DNA of 64,000 nucleotides, from positions 62,001-126,000 of the forward strand of contig NZ_STFZ01000006.1 of NCBI RefSeq assembly GCF_005222845.1, written 5' to 3'. This stretch comes from Rhizobium sp. FY34 (GTDB lineage: Bacteria > Pseudomonadota > Alphaproteobacteria > Rhizobiales > Rhizobiaceae). Under the pieces are notes generated by a model. The model was not told the origin of the DNA. It searched no databases and saw nothing but the letters and a program-made list of their open reading frames with translations. Shown here piece by piece: positions 9,225-18,563 of the stretch (its first letter is position 1; each line of letters starts with the position of its first letter). A program made the translations under genes and the position numbers.

Positions 9225-9856
9225 AGGCCAGCCCTCGCCAGCGCATTGACGGCAGCTGCCGTCATCGCAGATCCGCCCATGCGGCCCTTGACGATGGCAA
9301 AGGGAATGCCGTGCAGGTTTTCCGCCAATGCGTCCTTGCTCTCGGCGGCGCCCACGAAACCGACCGGCATGCCGATGATGGCCGCCGGCTTCGGGCAACC
9401 GCGATCCAGCATTTCAAGCAGGTAGAAAAGTGCGGTCGGCGCATTGCCGATGGCAATCACCGCACCTTCCATGTGCTCGACCCAGAGTTCAAGGGCTGCG
9501 GCAGAGCGGGTATTGCCGACGCGCTTGGCAAGCTCCGGCACTTGTGGATCGCGTAGCGTGCAAATCACCTCATTGCTGGCGGGCAGTCTTGCGCGTGTCA
9601 CGCCATGCGCGACCATCTGCGCATCGCAGAGCACCGGCTTTCCGGTGAGAAGGGCTGTTCGGGCGGCAGTGACGAAATCGTTCGAAAACTGAAAATGCGC
9701 GGCCGCTTCCACCAGCCCGCAGGCATGGATCATGCGGATTGCAACTTCTGCCTCTTCCTCCGAGAAGGGCGAGAGATCGGCCTCGGCACGGATAATCGCG
9801 AAGGACTTGGCGTAGATCGCATCGCCATCGCGGATATAGTCATATTCGGTCATCAT
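9221..9856 (-). CDS. cobH: Precorrin-8X methylmutase
   Basis: 211 aa. Moves the C11 methyl group of precorrin-8X to C12, giving hydrogenobyrinic acid. Family features: YDYIRDGDAIYAKSFAIIRAEADL, the catalytic His in RMIHACGLVEAA, and AIGNAPTALFYLLE with IIGMPVGFVGAAESK. Two adjacent ATGs (9856 and 9853) are possible; AAGGA is 2 or 5 nt upstream, so the second may be preferred. It follows cobG by 6 bp and overlaps cobI by 4 bp. Confidence 0.95.
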   Translation of the reverse strand: MMTEYDYIRDGDAIYAKSFAIIRAEADLSPFSEEEAEVAIRMIHACGLVEAAAHFQFSNDFVTAARTALLTGKPVLCDAQMVAHGVTRARLPASNEVICTLRDPQVPELAKRVGNTRSAAALELWVEHMEGAVIAIGNAPTALFYLLEMLDRGCPKPAAIIGMPVGFVGAAESKDALAENLHGIPFAIVKGRMGGSAMTAAAVNALARAGL

Positions 9857-9862
9857 GGTCCT

Positions 9863-11209
9863 TCAGACGAGCGCCGCCGCGATCCGCTCGGGACCAAGGC
9901 GTTGAAGACAGTCGCGGCTCGTCTCGCCGGGCTGGCGTTCCAGACGCAGCAGCGCGGAAAGAGCGGTCAGTGCCGCAGCTTCCGTTCGGGGGGCAAGCCT
10001 TTTCAGCGGGGTATCGGTGGTTTTGCCGGCAAAGACAAGATGTGTTGCATCCTCCATTGCGGCAAAGGTCAGGCTGGCTGGCGTCGGATGCGCGCAGCCC
10101 TTGGCGCAGCCGGAGATATGCAGGTGGAGCGACCCGTCGAATAAGCCACTCGCCTGATCGGCGGCAAAGCGGCCAAGCGCGTGCGTTTCGATCCGGCCGG
10201 ACTGGCAGGCGGGCGCGCCGGGGCAGGCGGACATATCGGCGAGAGGATCGCCAGTGCTGGTGATGAAGCCCTCATCCTCGGCCATGGCCAGAAGTTCGCG
10301 GCACACAGGTTCCGGCGCAAAGGCGATCAGCGCATGGTTGGGGGCGGGGCGCAGATGCGTCACCCCCAGTGCCCCGGCCTTATCTACGAGACGATGGAGT
10401 GTTTCTGCCGTCACCTGGCCAAAGGCCAGCGCAAGGCGCAGCGCATGGTGTTCCCTTTCAAGGGCAAACAGTCCGAATGGAGCGGGGCTAATAGCTGTCA
10501 CACTTGGTTCGACGGGTGTCACCTTCTCCAACAGGCTTGCTGGAAGGTGAGCCGGCTCAATATCGCGCGCCCGTGCTCTCGGTCCGAGTTCTGCCAAATG
10601 CGAAAGGAGGGCTTGCGTGACCTCTGCCGCATCCCTGTCGCTGACCACGCCGAGCGTTCGGCCGGTTGCGGCGGTGCCGCCCAGCGTCAGCCGCCAGAAG
10701 GTGTCGCCTTTGATAGAAAGAGCCGACAGACGGATATCGGCCAGCAGATGATCGAGCCGGATCTGCCCGCCGCTTTCCAGAACAACCGAGAGTTTCGGCG
10801 CCAGTTGCCCCTCGAATACGCGTGCCGATGCGATAATCGCCTCTCCAAGCGTTCGCGGATCGGTGGTTTCTGCCGGATCAAGCCCGGCAAGCGGCGACCA
10901 TTCCACCGCCAGACCTTCACGCAAGGGAAGAGCAAGGCTGCGCACCGCCTGTTCCAGCAATTCGGCAGAGGCGACTGTCAGGCCACGGACCTGAAGGTTG
11001 CCTCGGGCCGTGATATCCAGAATGCCGTTACCGTGCGCCTTCGACAGGGTGCAGAGTGCTGAAAGCTGCGCGGGCGTCACCCCGTCCGTCAGCGCCACGC
11101 GCGACAGATAACCATCGCCGGTCAGCATCGGGGCGGAAAGTGCCGGGCAGGCACCGCGCGCCATGGAAAGGGCAGAAGAGGGAGGCAGGGCAGCGGCCAA
11201 TGCAGTCAT
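9863..11209 (-). CDS. cobG: Precorrin-3B synthase (oxygen-dependent)
   Basis: 448 aa from ATG 11209, which overlaps the cobN stop as ATGA; an upstream in-frame start at 11233 is inside cobN. CobG is an Fe-S monooxygenase of the nitrite/sulfite reductase family that uses O2 to make the hydroxy-lactone precorrin-3B, and it marks the aerobic route. Two ferredoxin-like half domains are visible (LTDGVTPAQLSAL; ARGNLQVRGL). The cluster cysteines lie in CPGAPACQSGR and ISGCAKGCAHP, the expected C-x5-C and C-x3-C pattern. This gene argues that the organism makes B12 aerobically. Confidence 0.92.
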   Translation of the reverse strand: MTALAAALPPSSALSMARGACPALSAPMLTGDGYLSRVALTDGVTPAQLSALCTLSKAHGNGILDITARGNLQVRGLTVASAELLEQAVRSLALPLREGLAVEWSPLAGLDPAETTDPRTLGEAIIASARVFEGQLAPKLSVVLESGGQIRLDHLLADIRLSALSIKGDTFWRLTLGGTAATGRTLGVVSDRDAAEVTQALLSHLAELGPRARARDIEPAHLPASLLEKVTPVEPSVTAISPAPFGLFALEREHHALRLALAFGQVTAETLHRLVDKAGALGVTHLRPAPNHALIAFAPEPVCRELLAMAEDEGFITSTGDPLADMSACPGAPACQSGRIETHALGRFAADQASGLFDGSLHLHISGCAKGCAHPTPASLTFAAMEDATHLVFAGKTTDTPLKRLAPRTEAAALTALSALLRLERQPGETSRDCLQRLGPERIAAALV

Positions 11210-14200
11210 GCGCGTTCCCTCTCGCGTGCCCATCCGCGCAGTACTTCCAGTTCGCGGTCCACCGAATTGCGGCGCGGCTGCCAGAGGCCACGCCGGCGGG
11301 CCGACAGAAGGCGTTCGGCAATCGCGCCCGCTGCTTCCGGATTCTGGTCGAGCACGAAATCGCGCACGCGCTCATCCGCGACATATGCGTCGTAAACCGC
11401 TTCGATTAGGCTTTGCGGAATGGCCTGCGTGGTTTCGGCAAAACCCACCAGCCGGTCCACGGTTTCGGCCAGTTCGGCGGCTCCGCGCGGCCCGTGGCGC
11501 ATCTGGCCCTCGATGAAGCGAGGGTTGATAGCGCGGGCGCGCACGACGCGGGTGACGGCTTCAGAAATCGAACGGGCGCGTGGTCGCTGCGGATCGGTGG
11601 TGTCGAGCGCGATCAGGTCCGCCTTGCCGCCAAGCGCTGCCACGGCTGCGGCAAAACCGCCGATAAAGGCGACATCGCCGGAACCGTCGAGCAGGTCACG
11701 ACCGGGATCATCGCCCGTATGGACCAGAAGATCGGCTATCCGCACGCGCTCGGCAAAGGCGTCTCCTGCCGGCTGTTCTTCGCCGTCTGGGCCGCCAAAG
11801 GCATGGCTGGTCATGGCAAGATAGGCGCGGCCAAGCTCTTCGCGCGCCTGCCAGTCTCCATCGGCAAGCTTTTCTTCGACGCCAGACCCATAGGTGCCGG
11901 GCGCCGAGCCGAAGATGCGGTGCGGCATTATACCGTGAAGCCGGGCGGTCTCTGCCAGTGGATTATCGCCCTCGGCCTCGTCGGTGCGTGATGCAATGGT
12001 GCGGGCCGCGGCATCCAGAAGCGCAATCAGCGAGGGGAACATGTCGCGAAACAGGCCGGAAATGCGGAAAGTCACATCGACGCGGGGTCGACCAAGCTGG
12101 GCCGGCGCCAGAACTTCGATACCGGTCACACGGCCGGTCGCCGGGTCCTGGATCGGTCTTGCTCCCATCAGCGCCAGACCTTGCGCCACTTCCTCGCCGC
12201 CGCTGCGCAGTGTGGCGCTGCCCCAGAGATCAAAGACAAGGCTTTTCGGCCAGTCGCCATGGTCCTGCAGATAGCGGCGGATCACCTCTTCGGCGGCAAG
12301 CCTGCCAAGCTCAAAGGCCGTCGGTGTCGGCATGGTGCGCGGATCGGACGCATAGAGATTGCGGCCCGTGGGAAGCACGTCGCGACGCCCGCGCGCCGGT
12401 GCGCCTGCAGGGCCGGGGCTTAGGAACCGGCCATCAAGCGCGCCGAGAAGTGCGGCACGCTCGGCCCCGGCGCTGTCGATCCTGAGCGGGTCCGTATCGA
12501 GCGGATCGGCGCGGCCAAACACATGCTGGCCGTCCTTGATGGCGAAATCCTTGAGATCGCAGAGAAAGGCATCGATGCGCGACAGCGCCGTATCGGCATC
12601 CTCTTGGCCGCTCACGCCGATTTCCTGCGCCAGCCCGCTTTCCTCGGCCTTTTCGACGATGAGTTTCGCCAGCCTGTCACGCCGCTTGCGATCCAGCCCG
12701 TCGGCCTGCGCATATTCATCCACCAGCAGTTCCAGCGCCTGCTGTGGCGGCGAAAGGCCGGCCTCTGCCAGCATTGGCGGCATGTGGCCGATAGTGATGG
12801 CGGCAATGCGGCGTTTGGCGACGGCGGCCTCGCCGGGATTGGAGACGATAAAGGGATAGAGTACCGGCAGATTGCCGGTCACGAGTTCCGGGAAACAGGC
12901 ACCTGTCAGCGCAACAGTCTTGCCCGGCAGCCATTCCAGCGTGCCATGCGCACCCACATGGATGATGGCCTGGCTTTGCAGTTCCCGCTGCATCCAGCAG
13001 CCGAAACCGATCAGCGCATGGCGCGGCGGGCGGGCGGGATCGTGATAATCCGTGCGCCGGTCGGCCTCGCGGCCGCGATCCGGTGCCAGTGCTACGGTAA
13101 CATTGCCGAAACGCACGGCCCGGAACCGGAAGGCTCCATCCCTGCATGCTTCGTCGGCTAAGGGATCGCCCCAGGTGGCTATCACCGCCTCTCGGGCGTC
13201 GGCAGGCAGCAGGCCAAGATACTCCTCGTAAGCTGGGAGAGGCAGGGTTTCCTGCCCGCACAGGACAAGATCCATCAGGTCCTTGGCCGTGGCTGGAATA
13301 TCACCCACGCCATAACCGTCGCTCAAAAGGCTGCGCAGCATGTCCAGCACGCTTTCCGGCACATCGAGACCCACCGCATAGCCGGTGCGACCGGCTGCAC
13401 CCGGATAATCGGGCATCAGAATGGTGAGCCGGCGCTCGGCTTTCGGCGCGGCATAGAGATCGAGATGCTTTGCGATGCGCTCGGCAACGGCGGCCACGCG
13501 GTCCGGCTCCGGCCGATTGGCAAAGCCGGCAAAACCATAGGCGCCGCCGGCATCGCGCTCATCCTTGAAGGAGATCACGCCGGCCAGAATGCGTCCGTCA
13601 AGTTCCGGCAGCACCACATGCATGGCCAGATCCGACGGCCCGAGCCCGCGCTGGCTTTCCACCCAGGCCTGTCGCTTGGTGGTGGCAATCACCGCCTGAA
13701 AGACGGGCACGCCTGAGCGATCGAACAGGGTTTTGCCATCCAGTTCGGCATTGCTGGCAAAGGCGGTCGTCGCGATAATCGCAGCTGGTTTCAGGGTCTG
13801 GAAAAGATCAAACAGGGTGGAAAGCGTTGCTTTGTCCTTCAGGCCCGGCACGAAGATCGGCAGCGGTGCAAAGCCCTTTTCCTTGAGCGCCGTGGCCAGC
13901 GTCTCGATCGGCGCCACATCGCCCGCCAGCAGCATGGACCGATAGAAGAGAAGCGGCAGGATCTTTTGACCGGCGATACCCTCCACTGCGTCGGCTTGCG
14001 AAATGACACCTTTGCCGGGCCGGTAGAAGCCGAGTTTTGGAACGGTTACGGCCTTTTCAGCCTGCGGCTTGGTACCATCGGCCAGATCCCGCAGCGCCTC
14101 AGCCAGCCGGTTCAGGTTGTCCGGCCCGCCTTCGCGAAAGAAGGAGAGGAAATGATCGATCTGCGACTGGGGGAGGCTCGAGGCGGCAGACAGCCGATCG

Positions 14201-14565
14201 TCCTTCTCGCTGCATTCGCCAGGCAAAAGCACCAGCGGCAGGCCTTTTCCGCGCGCCAGATGCGACAGTTCTTCCACGCCATAGCGCCAGCGGTCATAGC
14301 CGCCCAGCACCCGCACCAGAATGACCTTGGCATGACGCGCCACCTTGTCGATCCAGAGATCCACCGACATCGGGTGGCGAAGATCGGACAGCTGGGCCAG
14401 CCGCAGGGAGAACCTGCCATCAGCCAGCCGATCCCAGGCGGCGGCCACGCCGTTCAGGTCGCTATCGGTAAAGGACAGCACCACCACGTCACCCGGCGAC
14501 TGGTTGAGATCAACCGGTTCGATCAGGTCGTCAAGCGACGAGGACGTGGTGGCAAGAATGTGCAT
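11206..14565 (-). CDS. cobN: Cobaltochelatase subunit CobN
   Basis: 1119 aa. Large subunit of the ATP-dependent CobNST chelatase, which inserts Co2+ into hydrogenobyrinic acid a,c-diamide; homologous to BchH/ChlH. The N-terminal region (DLWIDKVARHAKVILVRVLGGYDRWRYG, cut here into IDKVARHAKVILVRVLGGYD), HVGAHGTLEWLPGKT in the middle and GSGVEEKLADGDW towards the end fit the family. It is somewhat shorter than the roughly 1270-residue Pseudomonas denitrificans protein, but both ends look intact. ATG 14565 overlaps the cobW stop (TGATG). The AAA+ partners CobS and CobT are not in the window; in rhizobia they are usually elsewhere. Confidence 0.93.
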   Translation of the reverse strand: MHILATTSSSLDDLIEPVDLNQSPGDVVVLSFTDSDLNGVAAAWDRLADGRFSLRLAQLSDLRHPMSVDLWIDKVARHAKVILVRVLGGYDRWRYGVEELSHLARGKGLPLVLLPGECSEKDDRLSAASSLPQSQIDHFLSFFREGGPDNLNRLAEALRDLADGTKPQAEKAVTVPKLGFYRPGKGVISQADAVEGIAGQKILPLLFYRSMLLAGDVAPIETLATALKEKGFAPLPIFVPGLKDKATLSTLFDLFQTLKPAAIIATTAFASNAELDGKTLFDRSGVPVFQAVIATTKRQAWVESQRGLGPSDLAMHVVLPELDGRILAGVISFKDERDAGGAYGFAGFANRPEPDRVAAVAERIAKHLDLYAAPKAERRLTILMPDYPGAAGRTGYAVGLDVPESVLDMLRSLLSDGYGVGDIPATAKDLMDLVLCGQETLPLPAYEEYLGLLPADAREAVIATWGDPLADEACRDGAFRFRAVRFGNVTVALAPDRGREADRRTDYHDPARPPRHALIGFGCWMQRELQSQAIIHVGAHGTLEWLPGKTVALTGACFPELVTGNLPVLYPFIVSNPGEAAVAKRRIAAITIGHMPPMLAEAGLSPPQQALELLVDEYAQADGLDRKRRDRLAKLIVEKAEESGLAQEIGVSGQEDADTALSRIDAFLCDLKDFAIKDGQHVFGRADPLDTDPLRIDSAGAERAALLGALDGRFLSPGPAGAPARGRRDVLPTGRNLYASDPRTMPTPTAFELGRLAAEEVIRRYLQDHGDWPKSLVFDLWGSATLRSGGEEVAQGLALMGARPIQDPATGRVTGIEVLAPAQLGRPRVDVTFRISGLFRDMFPSLIALLDAAARTIASRTDEAEGDNPLAETARLHGIMPHRIFGSAPGTYGSGVEEKLADGDWQAREELGRAYLAMTSHAFGGPDGEEQPAGDAFAERVRIADLLVHTGDDPGRDLLDGSGDVAFIGGFAAAVAALGGKADLIALDTTDPQRPRARSISEAVTRVVRARAINPRFIEGQMRHGPRGAAELAETVDRLVGFAETTQAIPQSLIEAVYDAYVADERVRDFVLDQNPEAAGAIAERLLSARRRGLWQPRRNSVDRELEVLRGWARERERA

Positions 14566-15602
14566 CAGGCGGCCAGCAGCTTCCCGATCTTTTGCGCATC
14601 GATGCCCTTTTCGCCGATGATGACGAGGCGCGAGCGGCGGTCTTCACCGGCCGTCCAGGCGCGGTCGAAATAGTGGTTCACACGCGGGCCGACCGCCTGC
14701 ACCAGAAGCCGCATCGGCTTGCCGGAGACTTCCACATAGCCTTTGATGCGCAGAACCTTTTCCGCCTCGGTGACGCTTGCAATGCGGGCGCTGAGGTCTT
14801 CCGGGCTGGCAATCGCCGGAATGTCGAGCACGAAGCTGTCGAAATCATCGTGCTCGTGGTCCAGTTCGCCGTCGTGATGGGTCTTGCGGTTTTCGATGTC
14901 ATCTTCCACGGCAAGGCCAAGGCCGATGAACACGGCAGGGTCGATCTGGCCGTATTCCGAATGGACGATGCGCACGGCGCGCGGCAAATGGGCCTTCACA
15001 TGGGCATGGGCCTTTTCAAGCTCGGCGGGCGACAACAGATCGGCCTTGGTCAGAATGACGAGGTCTGCGCAGGCGATCTGGTCTTCAAAGACTTCCTCGA
15101 CCGGATTGTCATGATCGAGCGACTGATCTTGCGTGCGCTGGGCGGCAAGTGCTTCCATGTCATCGGCCACGCGGCCATCTGCCAAAGCCTGCCCATCCAC
15201 CACGGCAATCACGCCATCGACGGTGACGCGGCTTTTCACGCTTGGCCATTGGAAGGCCTGCACCAGCGGTTTGGGCAGCGCAAGGCCAGAGGTCTCGATC
15301 AGGATATGATCGACCTTTGGATGCAAAGCGAGGATCTTGTCGATGGCCGGCACGAAATCATCGGCCACGGTGCAGCAGATGCAGCCATTGGCAAGCTCGA
15401 TGATATTGTCTTCCGGGCAGTTTTCGACGCCGCAGCTTTTCAGGATTTCGCCATCGATGCCCACATCGCCGAATTCGTTGACGATGATGGCAAGCCGCTT
15501 GCCCTTGATGTTTTCCAGTGCATGGCGCAGCAGCGTGGTTTTGCCGGCGCCGAGAAAACCGGTGACGACCGTGCAGGGAATGCGGGCAAGCGATGTGCTC
15601 AT
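14565..15602 (-). CDS. cobW: CobW, G3E-family GTPase (cobalt-handling chaperone)
   Basis: 345 aa from ATG 15602; the frame extends to 15671 but that part overlaps the preceding gene's end region and lacks conservation. G3E P-loop GTPase: GFLGAGKTT at the N-terminus, the CxCC metal-binding motif in NGCICCTVADD, switch and guanine-binding elements (ILIETSGLALPKP; LTKADLL), an acidic/His-rich linker (KTHHDGELDHEHDDFDS) and the C-terminal CobW_C domain. Thought to deliver Co2+ to the CobNST chelatase, which fits its 1-bp overlap with cobN directly downstream. Confidence 0.94.
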   Translation of the reverse strand: MSTSLARIPCTVVTGFLGAGKTTLLRHALENIKGKRLAIIVNEFGDVGIDGEILKSCGVENCPEDNIIELANGCICCTVADDFVPAIDKILALHPKVDHILIETSGLALPKPLVQAFQWPSVKSRVTVDGVIAVVDGQALADGRVADDMEALAAQRTQDQSLDHDNPVEEVFEDQIACADLVILTKADLLSPAELEKAHAHVKAHLPRAVRIVHSEYGQIDPAVFIGLGLAVEDDIENRKTHHDGELDHEHDDFDSFVLDIPAIASPEDLSARIASVTEAEKVLRIKGYVEVSGKPMRLLVQAVGPRVNHYFDRAWTAGEDRRSRLVIIGEKGIDAQKIGKLLAA

Positions 15603-15618
15603 GGAATGGAGGTCCTTC

Positions 15619-16044
15619 TTACGGCTTCTGGATGTGTGTGGAATGCAGATCAAGCGGTGGAATGCGGGCAATCATGCCGCGCTTCAGGCTGTCGGGCCGG
15701 CCCTTCCAGGGCATCAACCCGTCGGTGGATTGAGCCAGAAGGCGGGCGCCGGTCACCAGGTCCTCGGCACTGTCCAAGGTCAGGTCACCGAAGATATAGG
15801 ACCAGCCGTCAGCGCTCTGGATGCTGGCATTCAGGCCGCGCTTGCAATTGGCAAGGCAGGCGACTGCGCGCATTTCGATCCCGGTCTCGCCCAGGTTTTT
15901 AACCTTTTCGGCCAGCATCGCGCCCTCGCGCGGCGCATCCGGCGCCTGGCCGGTGCTGCGGCAGGTCTCGCATACGAAGACGACGACGCGTGCGGCCTCT
16001 AGTGCCATCACCGTTCCACTATCTGTCTGTGCTGATAAATCCAC
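15619..16044 (-). CDS. DUF1636-type cysteine protein, first gene of the riboswitch operon
   Basis: 141 aa (129 if the internal ATG at 16008 is used, which starts closer to the conserved VVVFVCETC). I recognise it as a DUF1636-like protein of unknown function found beside cobW. Cysteines fall in a C-x2-C (CETC) and a C-x3-C (CLANC) pair about 50 residues apart, a spacing reminiscent of thioredoxin-like [2Fe-2S] ferredoxins; this is a pattern, not proof. It is the first gene after the B12 riboswitch and ends 16 bp before cobW. A role in cobalt or Fe-S handling for CobW/CobN or CobG is inference. Confidence 0.8.
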   Translation of the reverse strand: MDLSAQTDSGTVMALEAARVVVFVCETCRSTGQAPDAPREGAMLAEKVKNLGETGIEMRAVACLANCKRGLNASIQSADGWSYIFGDLTLDSAEDLVTGARLLAQSTDGLMPWKGRPDSLKRGMIARIPPLDLHSTHIQKP

Positions 16045-16158
16045 CTGGAGCCCCGTGTCTTCAAATCATAACGGGGCGCAAGCCTGCACGGCGGATTGCC
16101 GGCATGCTCAAAAACTCATCCCTGCCGGAGCACCCCGCCCGGCTGGATTTTCCTCATC

Positions 16159-16356
16159 GTCAACGGCAGGTCTCCTGGCTCGCGGCTCATCGCCCATGCG
16201 CTGCCTTCCCGAAGAAAACTTCAGTGGCTTTCGGCGCCGGGTTCCCGCTTCAGGCGGGGGCCGCTTACAGTTGCGGGGGCAGCCGTGGTTTAGGCCAATT
16301 CTGGCCGCACCGCGTTCCCTCTTAGCTTTCCCCGTTGCCGGGAAAAGACCGTTGCT
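16159..16356 (-). promoter_or_regulatory. Cobalamin (AdoCbl) riboswitch controlling the minus-strand cob run
   Basis: Read on the minus strand, the region contains, in order, GGGAACGCGGTGCGG (complement of 16306-16320), the GCTGCCCCCGCAACTGTAAG core (complement of about 16264-16283), the B12-box GCCACTG (complement of 16222-16228) and the terminal AGCCAGGAGACCTGCC (complement of 16165-16180). The closing P1 helix can form between the complements of about 16349-16355 and 16160-16166. These are the conserved boxes of the B12 riboswitch class. It ends roughly 115 nt before the DUF1636 gene and should repress that gene and cobW-N-G-H-I-J when coenzyme B12 is plentiful. Exact ends are approximate. 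Confidence 0.95.
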
Positions 16357-16424
16357 GGTTCACTATGCGCTTAGGCGCGGATGTGTCAATGCCGGCGAAC
16401 GGCCATTGCCGGAGGAGGTGCTTC

Positions 16425-16434
16425 GACTATAGTC
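16425..16434. promoter_or_regulatory. Palindromic -10-like element (GACTATAGTC) between divergent cob arms
   Basis: The 432 bp between the DUF1636 gene (16044) and cobO (16477) hold the riboswitch and this perfect 10-bp palindrome. CTATAG on either strand resembles the rhizobial -10 hexamer (CTATAT). On the plus strand it would start a transcript near 16440, giving cobO a leader of about 40 nt. On the minus strand it would start about 60-70 nt before the riboswitch core. -35 matches are weak on both strands (CATTGC at 16404-16409 on plus). Suggestive only. Confidence 0.35.
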
Positions 16435-16476
16435 CCGCCTCCGACTTCAACCGCAGACGTTCAAGAGGAGAGGCCC

Positions 16477-17091
16477 ATGGCGGATATCGACGGGGAACAG
16501 GCAGAACGCCACAAGCGCAAGATGGAAAACCGCAAGGCGGTGCAGGATGCGGAAGTGGCTTCCAAGACCATCGAAAAGGGTCTGCTGATCGTCAATACCG
16601 GGCCGGGCAAGGGCAAATCGACGGCCGCCTTCGGCCTGGCGCTGCGCATGCTGGGGCATGGCCGAAAGGTCGCCGTAGTACAGTTCATCAAGGGCGCCTG
16701 GGAGACCGGCGAGCGGGCGGCGCTGGAAACCTTTGGCGAAAAGGTGATCTGGCATACAATGGGCGAGGGATTTACCTGGGATACGCAGGACCTGAAGCGG
16801 GATGTGGAAGCGGCCGGGCGCGCCTGGGAAAAGGCCAAGGAAGTGATGGCGATGCCGGAGGTTGGCCTCGTCATTCTCGATGAGATGAACATTGCGCTGC
16901 GCTATGATTATCTCGATCTGGAGACGGTGATTGCCGATCTGGCCGCACGCCGGGAGGGTCTGCATGTCATTGTCACCGGTCGCAATGCCAAGCCTGCGCT
17001 GATCGAGGCGGCCGATATGGTGACGGAAATGACGCTGGTGAAGCATCACTTCAAGGCCGGCGTGAAGGCGCAAGTCGGGATAGAATTCTGA
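16477..17091 (+). CDS. cobO: Cob(I)yrinic acid a,c-diamide adenosyltransferase
   Basis: 204 aa from ATG 16477, preceded by AAGAGGAG at 16463-16470; the frame is open upstream but has no conserved sequence. CobO/BtuR-type corrinoid adenosyltransferase, which transfers the 5'-deoxyadenosyl group of ATP to reduced cobalt. P-loop [20 protein letters not shown] is the family signature, followed by [11 protein letters not shown] and [15 protein letters not shown]. The N-terminal [18 protein letters not shown] segment is typical of CobO proteins. Its stop overlaps the cobQ start (TGATG). Confidence 0.95.
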   Translation: MADIDGEQAERHKRKMENRKAVQDAEVASKTIEKGLLIVNTGPGKGKSTAAFGLALRMLGHGRKVAVVQFIKGAWETGERAALETFGEKVIWHTMGEGFTWDTQDLKRDVEAAGRAWEKAKEVMAMPEVGLVILDEMNIALRYDYLDLETVIADLAARREGLHVIVTGRNAKPALIEAADMVTEMTLVKHHFKAGVKAQVGIEF

Positions 17092-18563
17092 TGACGGGCA
17101 CAAAGAGCGCCAAGGCCCTGATGTTCCAGGGCACCGGTTCGGATGTCGGCAAGTCGCTGCTGGTGGCGGGGCTGGCGCGCGCCTTTACCTTTCGGGGCCT
17201 GAAGGTTCTGCCGTTCAAGCCGCAGAACATGTCGAACAATGCTGCCGTGACGGCGGATGGCGGCGAGATTGGCCGGGCGCAGGCGCTGCAGGCGCGCGCG
17301 GCACGGGCGCCATTGTCCGTGCATATGAACCCGGTGCTTTTGAAGCCGCAGAGCGAGGTCGGCGCCCAGCTTGTTGTTCAGGGTCGCGTTGAGGGCAATG
17401 CCAAGGCCGCCGAATATCAGCATTTGAAGGCGGGGCTGATGCCACGCGTGCTGGAAAGCTTTGGAAAACTGAAATCGCATGCCGATCTGGTGCTGGTGGA
17501 AGGGGCGGGCAGCGCATCCGAGGTGAACCTGCGCCGCAATGACATTGCCAATATGGGTTTTGCCCGCGCCGCAGATGTGCCTGTGGTACTGATCGGCGAT
17601 ATCGATCGCGGTGGCGTGATCGCCAGCATTGCCGGCACGAAACTGGTGCTGGACGCGGCAGATGCGGCAATGATCCATGGCTTCATCGTCAACCGGTTTC
17701 GCGGCGATCCGTCGCTGTTTGACGACGGCATGCGGATGATCGAGGGCTTTACCGGCTGGAGCCCGGTTGGTCTTTTGCCGCATTTTGCTGAAGCGGTGCG
17801 CCTGCCGGCTGAAGATGCGCTGGCGCTGAATTCGGCACCTGCCGCAAAGGCCGGCGCGACGATCCGCATCGCCGTGCCGATCCTGCCGCATGTCTCCAAT
17901 TTCGACGATCTCGATCCGCTGGATGCCGAGCCGCAGGTGGAGCTTGTGCGGGTGCGTCCCGGTGGCGTGCTGCCGGCCGATGCCGACCTTGTGCTGCTCT
18001 TAGGCTCCAAGGCAACGATTGCCGATCTGCAGGCGCTGAAAGCCGCCGGCTTCGATGTGGATATCGCCGCCCATTTGCGGCGGGGAAAGCCGGTGCTTGG
18101 TCTTTGCGGCGGCTACCAGATGCTGGGGAAAAGCGTGGCCGATCCTGACGGTATCGAAGGGCCGGCGGGTGTTATTGAGCCGGGGCTTGGGCATCTGGAT
18201 GTGGAGACCCGGCTGACCGGGCAGAAACATCTGGTGGCGGTGACCGGGCAGACCACGGATGGACAATCATTTGCCGGCTATGAAATGCATGTGGGTGAAA
18301 CGCTGGGGTCGGATCGTCTTCGGCCCTTCGCCCGTATCGGGGGCGAGGGCGAGGGCGCTGTCTCGCGGTCCGGGTTTGTCTGCGGCACCTATGTGCATGG
18401 GCTGTTTGCCGATGATGGCCAGCGCTCCGCCTGGCTGACGCGGCTGGGTGGGCAGGCCACGCGGCTGGATTACGAACAGGGTGTCGAAGAGGTGCTCGAT
18501 CGTCTGGCCGCCCATATGGAGCGCCATCTCGATCTGGATCTGCTTCTCAGATTAGCGCGCTGA
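17091..18563 (+). CDS. cobQ: Cobyric acid synthase (glutamine-hydrolysing)
   Basis: 490 aa. Amidates the b, d, e and g side chains of adenosylcobyrinic acid a,c-diamide, four ATP/glutamine-dependent steps. N-terminal [21 protein letters not shown]-loop and [13 protein letters not shown] are diagnostic; [15 protein letters not shown] and IGDIDRGGV follow. The C-terminal amidotransferase has nucleophile Cys in [11 protein letters not shown] and the catalytic-type His in [11 protein letters not shown] overlaps the cobO stop by 1 bp. The 3' end overlaps convergent cobD by 17 bp (18547-18563). Confidence 0.96.
   Translation: MTGTKSAKALMFQGTGSDVGKSLLVAGLARAFTFRGLKVLPFKPQNMSNNAAVTADGGEIGRAQALQARAARAPLSVHMNPVLLKPQSEVGAQLVVQGRVEGNAKAAEYQHLKAGLMPRVLESFGKLKSHADLVLVEGAGSASEVNLRRNDIANMGFARAADVPVVLIGDIDRGGVIASIAGTKLVLDAADAAMIHGFIVNRFRGDPSLFDDGMRMIEGFTGWSPVGLLPHFAEAVRLPAEDALALNSAPAAKAGATIRIAVPILPHVSNFDDLDPLDAEPQVELVRVRPGGVLPADADLVLLLGSKATIADLQALKAAGFDVDIAAHLRRGKPVLGLCGGYQMLGKSVADPDGIEGPAGVIEPGLGHLDVETRLTGQKHLVAVTGQTTDGQSFAGYEMHVGETLGSDRLRPFARIGGEGEGAVSRSGFVCGTYVHGLFADDGQRSAWLTRLGGQATRLDYEQGVEEVLDRLAAHMERHLDLDLLLRLAR

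Noticed and set aside
11206..14565. CobN as a truncated gene because it is shorter than the Pseudomonas protein
   Set aside because: Both termini match the family and the frame is intact with tight overlaps to cobW and cobG; length variation is probably natural.
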